The position numbers were made by a program, and so were the translations under genes. A model generated the notes under the pieces. That model did not search any database, was not told the DNA's origin, and saw only the letters and a list, made by a program, of their open reading frames with translations. DNA of 32,322 nucleotides from Bradyrhizobium sp. (lineage in GTDB: Bacteria > Pseudomonadota > Alphaproteobacteria > Rhizobiales > Xanthobacteraceae), in the NCBI GenBank assembly GCA_030681365.1, contig JAUXWH010000207.1:1-32322 (forward strand), read 5' to 3'. Positions 18,414-25,363 of this stretch are shown here, piece after piece (position 1 is the first letter of the stretch; each line of letters begins with the position of its first letter).

Positions 18414-19523
18414 ATGACCACCTTTACGCCCCATCAGGACGCTGCGCTCAAGGCCGTTGCCGACTGGCTGAAAGCCAAACCCGGCAGGAACGGCACGCCG
18501 CCGGTGTTCCGGCTGTTCGGCTATGCCGGCACCGGCAAGACCACGCTGGCGCGGCACATCGCCGAGGGCGTCGACGGCGGCGTGAAATTCGCGGCCTTCA
18601 CCGGCAAGGCCGCCTTGGTGATGCGCAACAAGGGTTGCGACAACGCCTCCACCATCCACTCGCTGATCTACCGCGCGAAGGAATCCGGCGTCGAGCAGCC
18701 GAGTTTCGAATTATGGGACGACGCGCCGGCCTCCAAGGCCAAGCTGATCGTGATCGACGAATGCTCGATGGTGGACGCCGAATTGGGGCGCGACCTGATG
18801 TCGTTCGAATGTCCGCTGCTCGTGCTCGGCGACCCCGCGCAGCTGCCGCCGATACAGGGCGGCGGCTTCTTCACCGATTGCGAACCCGACGTGATGCTGA
18901 CCGAGGTGCATCGCCAGGCCCAGGACGACCCGATCATCCGGATGTCGATGGACGTGCGCGAGGGCCGCGACCTCGACATCGGCCGCTACGGCGAAAGCCA
19001 GGTGGTGTCGCGCGACGAGCTCGATCCCGACAGGGTGATGCAGGCCGACCAGGTGCTGGTCGGCCGCAACAACACAAGACGCGCCTACAATATGCGGGTG
19101 CGGCAGAAGCAGAACATCGAGGATCCCTTGCCGGTCGCCGGCGACAAGCTGGTCTGCCTGCGCAACAACCGCAAGAAGGGCCTGTTCAACGGCGGGCTGT
19201 GGCGGGTGAAGTCGCGCGCCACGTCGAAATCCGCCATCATCACCATGCGCTTGTCGCCCGATGAGGATTTCGGCCACAAGGTGACAAAGGTCTCGGTGCG
19301 CGGCGACTGCTTCGGCGGCGCCATCGACACCATCCCGTGGGAACAACGCAAACCCTATGACGAATTCGACTACGGCTATGTGCTGACGGTGCACAAGTCG
19401 CAGGGCTCGCAATGGGACGACGTGGTGCTGTTCGACGAGAGTTTCGCGTTCGGGGAAAGCCGCGCCCGGTGGCTCTACACCGGCATCACCCGCGCCGCGA
19501 AGCGGCTGAGCGTGGTGATCTGA
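18414..19523 (+). CDS. Superfamily 1B helicase, Dda/RecD-like
   Basis: About 369 residues from ATG 18414 (MTTFTPHQDAALKAVADWL); an in-frame ATG 33 bp earlier is possible. Motifs in order: Q-like TPHQDAAL, Walker A GYAGTGKTTL, FTGKAALVMRNKG, Walker B VIDECSMVDAEL, VLGDPAQLPPI, a RecD-type HRQAQDDPIIR, and the C-terminal UvrD_C_2 segment TVHKSQGSQWDDV with LYTGITRAAKRL. It should be a short 5'-3' DNA helicase like phage T4 Dda and lacks the N-terminal domains of RecD2. No RecBCD or AddAB partner is near. It starts 97 bp after napC; a functional link is unlikely. Confidence 0.88.
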   Translation: MTTFTPHQDAALKAVADWLKAKPGRNGTPPVFRLFGYAGTGKTTLARHIAEGVDGGVKFAAFTGKAALVMRNKGCDNASTIHSLIYRAKESGVEQPSFELWDDAPASKAKLIVIDECSMVDAELGRDLMSFECPLLVLGDPAQLPPIQGGGFFTDCEPDVMLTEVHRQAQDDPIIRMSMDVREGRDLDIGRYGESQVVSRDELDPDRVMQADQVLVGRNNTRRAYNMRVRQKQNIEDPLPVAGDKLVCLRNNRKKGLFNGGLWRVKSRATSKSAIITMRLSPDEDFGHKVTKVSVRGDCFGGAIDTIPWEQRKPYDEFDYGYVLTVHKSQGSQWDDVVLFDESFAFGESRARWLYTGITRAAKRLSVVI

Positions 19524-19585
19524 ATCTTCTCCATCCTACGTTTATTGCATCCGTCGCGGGCATCTCGACAAACCACTCCCTCGGT

Positions 19586-19688
19586 TGTCATCACCCGCGA
19601 AGGCAGGTGATCCAGTATCCAGAGACGTCAGCGATGGAATCAAAAGGCCGCGGCGTACTGGATCCTCCGCATTCGCGGAGGATGACGA
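19586..19688. repeat. Dispersed palindromic repeat, full copy
   Basis: Two imperfect inverted arms of 32 and 33 bp (19586-19617 and 19656-19688) end in TGTCATC and GATGACGA and share ATCCAGTA/TACTGGAT at their inner edges. Each arm also holds a small hairpin (CTCCGCATTCGCGGAG in the right arm). The core CCAGTATCCAGAGACG (19612-19627) occurs again at 21951-21966. Repeats of this style are common in Bradyrhizobium and Rhodopseudomonas intergenic DNA. Confidence 0.75.
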
Positions 19689-19803
19689 GTTGTGGAGCTC
19701 GATGGGTTGACGCAAAGCTCGGGCGCATCGCGCCGCGAGAGGGCGGATGCACACCCGCTCGACGCGGATCCGTTGTTTGGAATTGAGATCGGGGCTTTCA
19801 CCG

Positions 19804-19888
19804 CGTCATTGCGAGCGAAGCGAAGCAATCCGGCTTCTGTTGTATCGCCGCATGGATTGCTTCGTCGCAAACGCTCCTCGCAATGACG
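19804..19888. repeat. REP-like palindrome (CATTGCGAGCGAAGCGAAGCAATC type)
   Basis: Arms GTCATTGCGAGCGAAGCGA at the left and the matching CGCTCCTCGCAATGAC at the right, with GCAATCC/GGATTGC inside, fold into a long stem around 30 bases of unmatched sequence. It is the familiar extragenic repeat of many alphaproteobacteria and unrelated in sequence to the repeats on either side. Confidence 0.7.
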
Positions 19889-19905
19889 CTGACAGGCTCG
19901 AGCAA

Positions 19906-19998
19906 TGTAGGGTGGGCAAAAGCGCGTCTTCGCGCTGTGCCCACCATTCCTGATCTCGACGGGAACTGGTGGGCACGCTGCGCTTTGCCCACCCTACA
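19906..19998. repeat. Long hairpin repeat (TGTAGGGTGGGCAAA type)
   Basis: TGTAGGGTGGGCAAA (19906-19920) pairs exactly with TTTGCCCACCCTACA (19984-19998), and an inner pair GTGCCCACCA / TGGTGGGCAC strengthens the fold. It abuts the 3' end of the next minus-strand gene and may also act as its terminator. Together with the two other repeats it fills the 484-bp gap after the helicase; no gene is seen there. Confidence 0.7.
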
Positions 19999-20007
19999 CT
20001 TTACGAA

Positions 20008-20448
20008 CTACTTCAGCGTGATCGCGAGCCCGCTGAGATCCACATTCGCCATCAGCCCGGTCTGGCGGCCCGACAGTTCCAGCACCGCGCCCTTCTGGTT
20101 GGTCAGCACGATGGCGCGGGCGCCACGGCCGACCGCGAGGCCGGCGCCGGCCGCGCCATAGACGCCGGCGACGTCGGAGGGGCGGTTGATGTTGCTGACG
20201 CGACCGCGCAGCACGGTCTTGGAGCCGCCGAACACCAGGCCGTAATCGAGGCCGCCGGCGGACAGCGCATAATTGCGGCCGCGAAAACTCAGCGTGCCGC
20301 CACCGCCGGAGCCGCCGATCACCCAGCCCGCCTTGTAGATCGTCAGTTGAACCCTGCCTTCGTCGGCATGGGAGGCGGAGGACAGCGCGAGGCCTGCGAA
20401 GGCGGTCAGCGCGAGCAGCGCGACGCGGATGGCGGAGACATGGTTCAT
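20008..20448 (-). CDS. Secreted small beta-rich protein, possibly DUF1134/EipA-like
   Basis: 146 residues with a clear signal peptide (VALLALTAFAGLALSSASHA, cut before DEGRVQ). The mature part is glycine-rich and beta-like: AGWVIGGSGGGGTLSFRGRN, YALSAGGLDYGLVFGGSKTV, RGRVSNINRPSDVAGVYGAA, AIVLTNQKGAVLELSGRQTG. The order of these segments (GGxGGxGTLxFRG, then N-x-PSDVAGVY) recalls the DUF1134/EipA envelope proteins, but I cannot confirm membership. Single gene; function unknown. Confidence 0.75.
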   Translation of the reverse strand: MNHVSAIRVALLALTAFAGLALSSASHADEGRVQLTIYKAGWVIGGSGGGGTLSFRGRNYALSAGGLDYGLVFGGSKTVLRGRVSNINRPSDVAGVYGAAGAGLAVGRGARAIVLTNQKGAVLELSGRQTGLMANVDLSGLAITLK

Positions 20449-20524
20449 GGATCTGGTTCCCTTGGGATTCTGGAGGGCGGCGTTGCGGGGCGCATCGAAT
20501 CGCTGCCGCCACCGTAGCAGATCC

Positions 20525-21013
20525 CTACGCCCTCCTGAATCTCACTTCCGCGATCAGGGCCTCGCGCGCCGCCGACAGCGCCTGGAAGGCCTGTGCGCTG
20601 CCGCCGGCGTCGGGATGCGCGGATTTGGCGGCGCGCTTCCAGGCGCGGTGGATTTCCGGCGCGGACAGGCGGCGGTCGAGCGGCAGGCCCAGCAGTTGCC
20701 GATACCCTTCCTCCGGCGCCGGCTGCGGCACCGGGATATCGCGCCGGCCGAATTTTGGCGTGGTGAGCGTATGCAGGACCGCGCGAATGATGCCAAGGCG
20801 GCGCCGCGCGGCCTCGGCGATGACGGGGTCGGCCGCTGCCGCCGCGGCGTGGCGCAGGATCGGCAGCGCCTGCGCGGCCGCCTGCCGCAGCAGCACCTCG
20901 GCGGCGGTCCGCGCCATCACGTCGGCGAGACGCGCGGCTTCGCGCCAGTCAGGCGCGGGCGCCTGCCAGATCCGGTCGAGGTCGAGCTGCCATTCGCCTG
21001 ATTTGCTATCCAT
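20525..21013 (-). CDS. J-domain protein with C-terminal DnaJ domain
   Basis: 162 residues from ATG 21013 (a GTG start 11 codons upstream is possible). The first 95 residues are an alanine/arginine-rich helical part (ADVMARTAAEVLLRQAAAQA). The J domain is at the C-terminus: EEGYRQLLGLPLDRRLSAPE, then IHRAWKRAAKSAHPDAGGSA with the essential HPD. It lacks the Gly/Phe and zinc regions of DnaJ, so it is a DjlA-type/class III J-protein that should stimulate an Hsp70. The client is unknown. Confidence 0.82.
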   Translation of the reverse strand: MDSKSGEWQLDLDRIWQAPAPDWREAARLADVMARTAAEVLLRQAAAQALPILRHAAAAAADPVIAEAARRRLGIIRAVLHTLTTPKFGRRDIPVPQPAPEEGYRQLLGLPLDRRLSAPEIHRAWKRAAKSAHPDAGGSAQAFQALSAAREALIAEVRFRRA

Positions 21014-21128
21014 GGTGCGGCACCGAAGCGAATGGATACAATGCACCGGTAAAGCTTTCCGTTTCCGCGTCGATCAATTTGAATTAGTTTGTAACCATTC
21101 ACAAAATCAAAAACACCGAGGAAACCCC

Positions 21129-21896
21129 ATGCCCCTTCTCGAAAACCACATCGCGGTCGTCACGGGCGCCGCTTCCGGAATCGGACGCGCGATCGCCGCA
21201 GGCTACGCCAAAGAGGGCGCGCGCGTGGTGCTGCTCGACATGAACGAGGCGACGCTGGCCGAAGCCGTGGGCGACATCCGCGGCGCGGGCGGCAAGGCGG
21301 AGAGTTTTGCGCTCGACGTGACCAAACGCGACGACTGCGTCGCGGTCGCGAAAAAGATCGCCGACAGCGTCGGGCAGGTTTCGATCCTGGTCAACAATGC
21401 CGGCATCGCCCGGCGCAACGGCATGCTGGGCGCGCCCGAGGCTGTGATCAGCGACTGGGAAGACATCATCGCCATCAACCTCACCGGCGTCTTCAATGTG
21501 ACCTACGCGTTTCTGGCGCCGTTGCGCGCTGCCAGGGGGCGCATCGTCAACATCGGCTCGATCCAGTCCTTCGTGCATCTGCGCACGCCGAGTTCGCCGG
21601 CCTACACCGCCTCGAAGCACGGCGTGCTCGGCTTCACCAAGGCGCTCGCCGCCGAGCTCGGCAAGGACGGCGTGCGCGTCAACGCGATCGGCCCGGGATT
21701 CATCGAGACCCCGCTGAACGAGAAGGTGCGCGCGACCAATCCGGACCTGGTCAAGGTGTTCATGGACCATACTCCGCTCGGGCGCCCCGGCAAGCCGCAG
21801 GACATCGTCGGCCCCGCGATCTTCCTCGCCTCGGACCTCTCCGCCTATGTCAGCGGCTCGATCGTGATGGTGGACGGCGGCTACCGGACGATCTGA
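21129..21896 (+). CDS. Classical SDR dehydrogenase/reductase
   Basis: 255 residues from ATG 21129, with GAGGAAA upstream. The cofactor loop is TGAASGIG (residues 12-19) and the acidic LLDMNEA after strand 2 suggests NAD rather than NADP. NNAG is at 89-92; the catalytic Ser144 (NIGSIQS), Tyr159 and Lys163 (AYTASKHG) are all present; the C-terminal phrases GPGFIETPLN and VSGSIVMVDGGYRT are typical of FabG/glucose-dehydrogenase-like members. The substrate cannot be assigned. It stands alone, divergent from the J-domain gene. Confidence 0.93.
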   Translation: MPLLENHIAVVTGAASGIGRAIAAGYAKEGARVVLLDMNEATLAEAVGDIRGAGGKAESFALDVTKRDDCVAVAKKIADSVGQVSILVNNAGIARRNGMLGAPEAVISDWEDIIAINLTGVFNVTYAFLAPLRAARGRIVNIGSIQSFVHLRTPSSPAYTASKHGVLGFTKALAAELGKDGVRVNAIGPGFIETPLNEKVRATNPDLVKVFMDHTPLGRPGKPQDIVGPAIFLASDLSAYVSGSIVMVDGGYRTI

Positions 21897-21920
21897 GGCG
21901 CGCGCGAGCAACAACATTCA

Positions 21921-21997
21921 TCCCGTCGTCGTCCGGCTTGACCGGACGACCCAGTATCCAGAGACGCCAATGGCTTGGTCGAGACGCCGCGGCGTCG
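21921..21997. repeat. Second, truncated copy of the CCAGTATCCAGAGACG repeat
   Basis: GTCGTCCGG (21928-21936) and CCGGACGAC (21942-21950) form a perfect 9-bp stem with a 5-base loop, followed by the shared 16-bp core at 21951-21966 and the shared CCGCGGCGT. The right-hand arm of the copy at 19.6 kb is missing, and the hairpin tip has a different sequence. Confidence 0.6.
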
Positions 21998-22120
21998 GAT
22001 CGGTTCCATTCGCCGTTAGGATTTCGTTAACCAAATCACCCCACCTTGCACATTCTGGGGGTCGTTTGTTCTCGATGTTTCCGCTCCATGTCCGGAGGGG
22101 GCGTTGATCGGGAGGTGTCG

Positions 22121-22396
22121 ATGATCCGTGAGTCCGAAGTGCCGTTGCAAATCCCGCCGCAAGCCCCCGCGCCGTCCGTTCCGGCGCCTTCGCTGGCTCC
22201 CAATGAAATCGTGCCGCTGCTGATCGGCGCCACCGTCGGCGAGGTCGAACGCGAACTGGTGCTGCAGACGCTGGGGCGCTGCGACGGCAACCGCACCCGC
22301 GCCGCGCGCGTGCTCGGGGTCTCGGTGCGCACCTTGCGCAACAAGATCCGGCAGTACACGGCCGACGGCATCGAGGTGCCCGTGCATCACGAGTAG
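22121..22396 (+). CDS. Minimal Fis-type HTH protein (FlbD C-terminal-like)
   Basis: 91 residues from ATG 22121, preceded by GGGAGG 5 bp upstream. The first 40 residues are a proline-rich leader (PLQIPPQAPAPSVPAPS). The rest is a Fis/NtrC-type DNA-binding domain: TVGEVERELVLQTLGRCDGN, RTRAARVLGVSVRTLRNKIR. The LGVSVRTLRNKIRQY phrase is close to what I recall of the C-terminus of flagellar regulator FlbD. The receiver and AAA+ sigma-54 activator domains are absent, so it can bind DNA but not activate sigma-54 itself. Target genes are unknown. Confidence 0.85.
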   Translation: MIRESEVPLQIPPQAPAPSVPAPSLAPNEIVPLLIGATVGEVERELVLQTLGRCDGNRTRAARVLGVSVRTLRNKIRQYTADGIEVPVHHE

Positions 22397-22477
22397 CGCG
22401 CCGCTACGATCGGGGTTTGACAGTCCGGCCCGGCTTGGCCAATTTGGGCGCCCGCCTCGCCACGGACCGATTGCCCC

Positions 22478-23650
22478 ATGTCCAACGCCCCGCATTTCGA
22501 CATCGACGTGCCGGCCTTCTGGGCCGACCCTTACCCGACCCTGGCGCGAATGCGCAAGGACGCGCCGATCGCGTTCGTGCCGCAGCTCGGCTCCACCGTC
22601 TTCACCCGGCGCGACGACATCTTCACCCAGGAAAAGCGCATCGACGTGTTCTCCTCGCACCAGCCGGCCGGGCTGATGAACACGCTGATGGGCCACAACA
22701 TGATGCGCAAGGACGGCGAGGCGCACATGGCCGAGCGCGCGGCGATGTTTCCCTCGGTGTCGCCACGCACCGTGCGCGACACCTGGCGCCAACAGTTCCA
22801 GGCCCATGCCGACCGCATTCTCGACGAATTGGCGCCGCGCGGCGCCGCCGACCTGTGCAAGGCGTTCGCGCTGCCGCTGTCTGCCGAATGCCTGAAGGAC
22901 ATCACCGGGCTGACCAACATGCGCTTTGCCGACATGGACGCGTGGTCGCAGGCGATGATCGACGGCATCGCCAACTACACCGGCAACAAGGAAGTCGAGG
23001 CGCGCTGCCATGCCGCCACCGCGGGGATCGATGCCGCGATCGACGACATGATCCCGGTGGTGACCAAACATCCCAACACCTCGATCCTCAGCGTGCTGCT
23101 GGCCGCCGGCCAGCCGATCGACAGCATCCGCGCCAACATCAAGCTGGCGATCTCCGGCGGGCAGAACGAGCCGCGCGACGCCATCGCCGGCACGGTCTGG
23201 GCGCTGCTGACGCATCCGGCGCAGCTGGCGCTGGTGCGCGAGGGCAAGGCCAAATGGCTCGACGTGTTCGAGGAATACGCCCGCTGGATCGCGCCGATCG
23301 GGATGTCGCCGCGCCGGGTAGCAAAGCCGTGCTCCTATGGCGGCGTCGATTTCGAGCCGGAGGACCGGGTGTTCTTCATGTTCGGCTCGGCCAATCGCGA
23401 CGAGGCCTGCTTTGCCAATCCCGATGAATTCGATGTCACCCGCAACACCCAGAAGAGCATCGCCTTCGGCGCCGGCCCGCATTACTGCGCAGGCGCCTTC
23501 GCCTCGCGCGCCATGGTCGCCGACGTGGCGCTGCCGAGCGTCTTCGCGCGGTTGAAGGGCTTGCGGCTGGACGAAAGCGAGCCGGTGCGGATCGGCGGCT
23601 GGGCGTTTCGCGGACTGCTCAACCTGCCGGTCATGTGGGACGCGGGTTAG
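22478..23650 (+). CDS. Cytochrome P450 with non-canonical I-helix
   Basis: 390 residues, a normal bacterial P450 length. The heme loop FGAGPHYCAG holds the axial Cys337. The ExxR motif is E266-R269 (EEYARW). The I-helix reads ISGGQNEPRDAIAG (about 225-238), where most P450s have AGxxT; the oxygen-activating Thr is replaced and Glu231-Pro232 occupy the site. No ferredoxin or ferredoxin reductase gene is adjacent. It starts 81 bp after the HTH gene. Substrate unknown. Confidence 0.93.
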   Translation: MSNAPHFDIDVPAFWADPYPTLARMRKDAPIAFVPQLGSTVFTRRDDIFTQEKRIDVFSSHQPAGLMNTLMGHNMMRKDGEAHMAERAAMFPSVSPRTVRDTWRQQFQAHADRILDELAPRGAADLCKAFALPLSAECLKDITGLTNMRFADMDAWSQAMIDGIANYTGNKEVEARCHAATAGIDAAIDDMIPVVTKHPNTSILSVLLAAGQPIDSIRANIKLAISGGQNEPRDAIAGTVWALLTHPAQLALVREGKAKWLDVFEEYARWIAPIGMSPRRVAKPCSYGGVDFEPEDRVFFMFGSANRDEACFANPDEFDVTRNTQKSIAFGAGPHYCAGAFASRAMVADVALPSVFARLKGLRLDESEPVRIGGWAFRGLLNLPVMWDAG

Positions 23651-23676
23651 CGCGCGCGCCAGCAACGCCGCGATGA

Positions 23677-23690
23677 TTGATGTTGATCGA
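23677..23690 (+). promoter_or_regulatory. Near-match to FNR/FixK box before collagen-like gene
   Basis: TTGATGTTGATCGA matches TTGAT-N4-ATCAA at 9 of 10 positions. It lies between the P450 gene and the collagen-like gene, about 90 bp before the latter's start. One mismatch and no clear -10 make this tentative. Confidence 0.3.
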
Positions 23691-23773
23691 ATCCGCCCGC
23701 GCCATCGGCGCAATTGATGCTGTCATCGAACGTCTGGTAGAAATTGCCCCGGAATCATCGCGGGAGTGAGCAA

Positions 23774-24310
23774 GTGGCGGACGATAGCGTTATCCGGCAA
23801 GGCAAACAGGGGCCGCAGGGCCCGCGTGGCGAGCCGGGGCGTCCCGGTCCGCAAGGGCATCCCGGACGTCCCGGCCTGGAAGGTCCGCGCGGCAAGCCGG
23901 GCCCGCAAGGCAAGCCCGGACCGCAGGGCCCCCGCGGCGAGGCCGGTCCACAGGGCAAACCCGGACCGCAAGGGGAGGCCGGGCCGCAGGGAAAAGCCGG
24001 GCTGCAAGGCCCGCGTGGCGAGGCCGGCGTGCAAGGCAGACCGGGCCCGCAGGGCGAGCCGGGTCCACGCGGCGAAGCCGGACCGCCGGGACAATTGCCG
24101 TCGATCGATCAGGTGATGCCGTGGCTGCACCTCGTGTTCGACGCCTATGAAGACTACAAGCGGACGCGCGAGCGCGAAGCTGCCGAACGCGAGGCCGCCG
24201 AACGCGAGGCGCTTGCGGCGGCCGAACAGGGCGATGACGACGGCGACGATGACGATGACGAACATCGCAAGGACAAGAAGAAGCGGCACAAGCACAAGGA
24301 CAAGAAATAG
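23774..24310 (+). CDS. Collagen-like Gly-X-Y repeat protein with charged tail
   Basis: 178 residues from GTG 23774 (GGGAG 7 bp upstream; a TTG at 23744 is the alternative). Residues 10-108 are 33 uninterrupted Gly-X-Y triplets, mostly [12 protein letters not shown] and GRP. Next come [20 protein letters not shown], a charged heptad-like helix ([20 protein letters not shown]), an acidic run ([10 protein letters not shown]) and a Lys/His-rich end ([13 protein letters not shown]). It should form a triple helix, with the helical part as a trimerisation module. There is no signal peptide or membrane segment and no cysteine. GC-rich repeat codons raise local GC. Function unknown. Confidence 0.87.
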   Translation: MADDSVIRQGKQGPQGPRGEPGRPGPQGHPGRPGLEGPRGKPGPQGKPGPQGPRGEAGPQGKPGPQGEAGPQGKAGLQGPRGEAGVQGRPGPQGEPGPRGEAGPPGQLPSIDQVMPWLHLVFDAYEDYKRTREREAAEREAAEREALAAAEQGDDDGDDDDDEHRKDKKKRHKHKDKK

Positions 24311-24314
24311 CGGA

Positions 24315-24349
24315 GGATGACAAAGCACAGCCGTGTCTTTGCCCATCCT
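24315..24349. terminator. Hairpin between convergent genes
   Basis: GGATG/CATCC outside and CAAAGCAC/GTGTCTTTG inside (one bulged base) form a nested stem just after the collagen-like stop codon and before the 3' end of the opposing small gene. There is no long T run, so it is a probable but weak bidirectional terminator. Confidence 0.4.
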
Positions 24350-24357
24350 GCGCCGCC

Positions 24358-24573
24358 TCACCGCGTTTCGACCGTGTCGTTGCGCGGCAGCAGGCCCATC
24401 AGCCGGAATTGCCAGCGCATCGCGCGGTACCAGAAATAGCCGGCCACGGCGCCGCAGACCGACAGGATGACGATGTTGGCGGGCTCATACGCCCCGCTCC
24501 ACCACAGCATGCCGCCAACCCAGAACACGGCGAAGAAAACGGAGCTGAGTTTCAATCGGGCAATGGGATTCAT
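24358..24573 (-). CDS. Small two-helix membrane protein
   Basis: 71 residues with GGAGA about 6 bp before the ATG. Two hydrophobic helices are seen: SSVFFAVFWVGGMLWWSGAY and ANIVILSVCGAVAGYFWYRA, followed by a basic cytoplasmic-type tail. I do not recognise the family. It seems to be transcribed alone. Confidence 0.75.
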   Translation of the reverse strand: MNPIARLKLSSVFFAVFWVGGMLWWSGAYEPANIVILSVCGAVAGYFWYRAMRWQFRLMGLLPRNDTVETR

Positions 24574-24666
24574 GGCGCGTCTCCGATGGCTGAAAACTTC
24601 CCGCCATCATGGGCGGCGCGGTCCGGCCACTCCGTGAGGCGCGTCACGCAACCAGCGCGCCGCCGA

Positions 24667-24934
24667 TTACCCGAACCGCAGCCTCGACCGCTCCTTCGCC
24701 TTCTCCGCCTCGATGTCGCGGTCGCGCGCCGGCGCATGGGTGTGCAGCGAGGTCAAAAGCCGCCGGGCCGAATCGGAGACTTCCGCCACCGCGCGGTCGA
24801 ACGCCTCGGCATTGGCCTGCGACGGCTTGTTGAAGCCGGACAGCTTGCGCACGAATTGCAGCGCGGAGGCGTGGATTTCGTCGTCGGTGGCGGGCGGCTC
24901 GAAATTGAACAGCGTCCTTGATGTTGCGGCACAT
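24667..24934 (-). pseudogene. DUF2277 gene with single-base frameshift at codon 6-7
   Basis: From ATG 24934 (GGGAGAAG upstream) the frame reads MCRNIK and then runs out of phase; the other frame supplies TLFNFEPPATDDEIHASALQ, FVRKLSGFNKPSQANAEAFD and DRAVAEVSDSARRLLTSL to the stop at 24667. Deleting one G at the GG pair (complement of 24916-24917) joins MCRNIK to TLFNFEPP, the usual DUF2277 N-terminus, and gives a protein of about 88 residues. Either the gene is freshly broken or the extra base is an error. DUF2277 proteins have no known function. Confidence 0.82.
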
Positions 24935-25101
24935 TTGTCTTCTCCCTTGCCCGGGCTGGCCCTCATCGGCACCCCGTTTCTGTCGAACCGAGGACGAATA
25001 ACCGGCGGCAAACCCTACATCGCGGCCCAGTTTTGTCATAGAATGGGCGGCACATTCACCCCTGCCGCCGCACCGCGCGCCAGCCTGGAAGCGAGTTCCA
25101 C

Positions 25102-25347
25102 ATGAGCCATGTCACCTACAAGATCGTCGAGCACGACGGCGGCTGGGCCTACACCGTCAATGGCGTGTTCTCGGAACCCTTTGCGACGCATGCCATGGCG
25201 CTGGCCGCCGCCAAGCGCGCCGCCGCCGAGCAGCGCGTGCCCGGTCGCACCGAGGCGATCGAGTACGAGACCGCCGATGGCAAGTGGCACACCGAAACGG
25301 CCGCGGGCAGCGACCGCCCCGATACCGACGTCGAGGACAAGCCATAG
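25102..25347 (+). CDS. DUF2188-like small protein
   Basis: 81 residues: MSHVTYKIVEHDGGWAYTVN, then GVFSEPFATHAMALAAAKRA as a helix, then a beta strand with DGKWHTETAAG. The HDGGWAYxxNG start followed by an Ala-rich helix and a short strand fits the DUF2188 beta-alpha-beta pattern. Cytoplasmic, no signal. It ends 16 bp before the secreted CACC protein and may share its transcript. Function unknown. Confidence 0.78.
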   Translation: MSHVTYKIVEHDGGWAYTVNGVFSEPFATHAMALAAAKRAAAEQRVPGRTEAIEYETADGKWHTETAAGSDRPDTDVEDKP

Positions 25348-25363
25348 CCGCAGGGATCGATCG

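Noticed and set aside
22010..22070. Possible sigma-54 promoter (CACCTTGCAC) before the Fis-type HTH gene
   Set aside because: The -12-like TTGCA is present but no GG pair stands at the required -24 spacing.
22016..23713. 565-codon open frame antisense to the P450 and HTH genes
   Set aside because: Spans two real genes on the other strand and has the biased composition of a GC-rich shadow frame.
23800..24100. Periodic GC-rich repeats that resemble a tandem repeat or CRISPR-like array
   Set aside because: The 9-base periodicity comes from Gly-X-Y codons of the collagen-like gene; there are no constant repeats with unique spacers.
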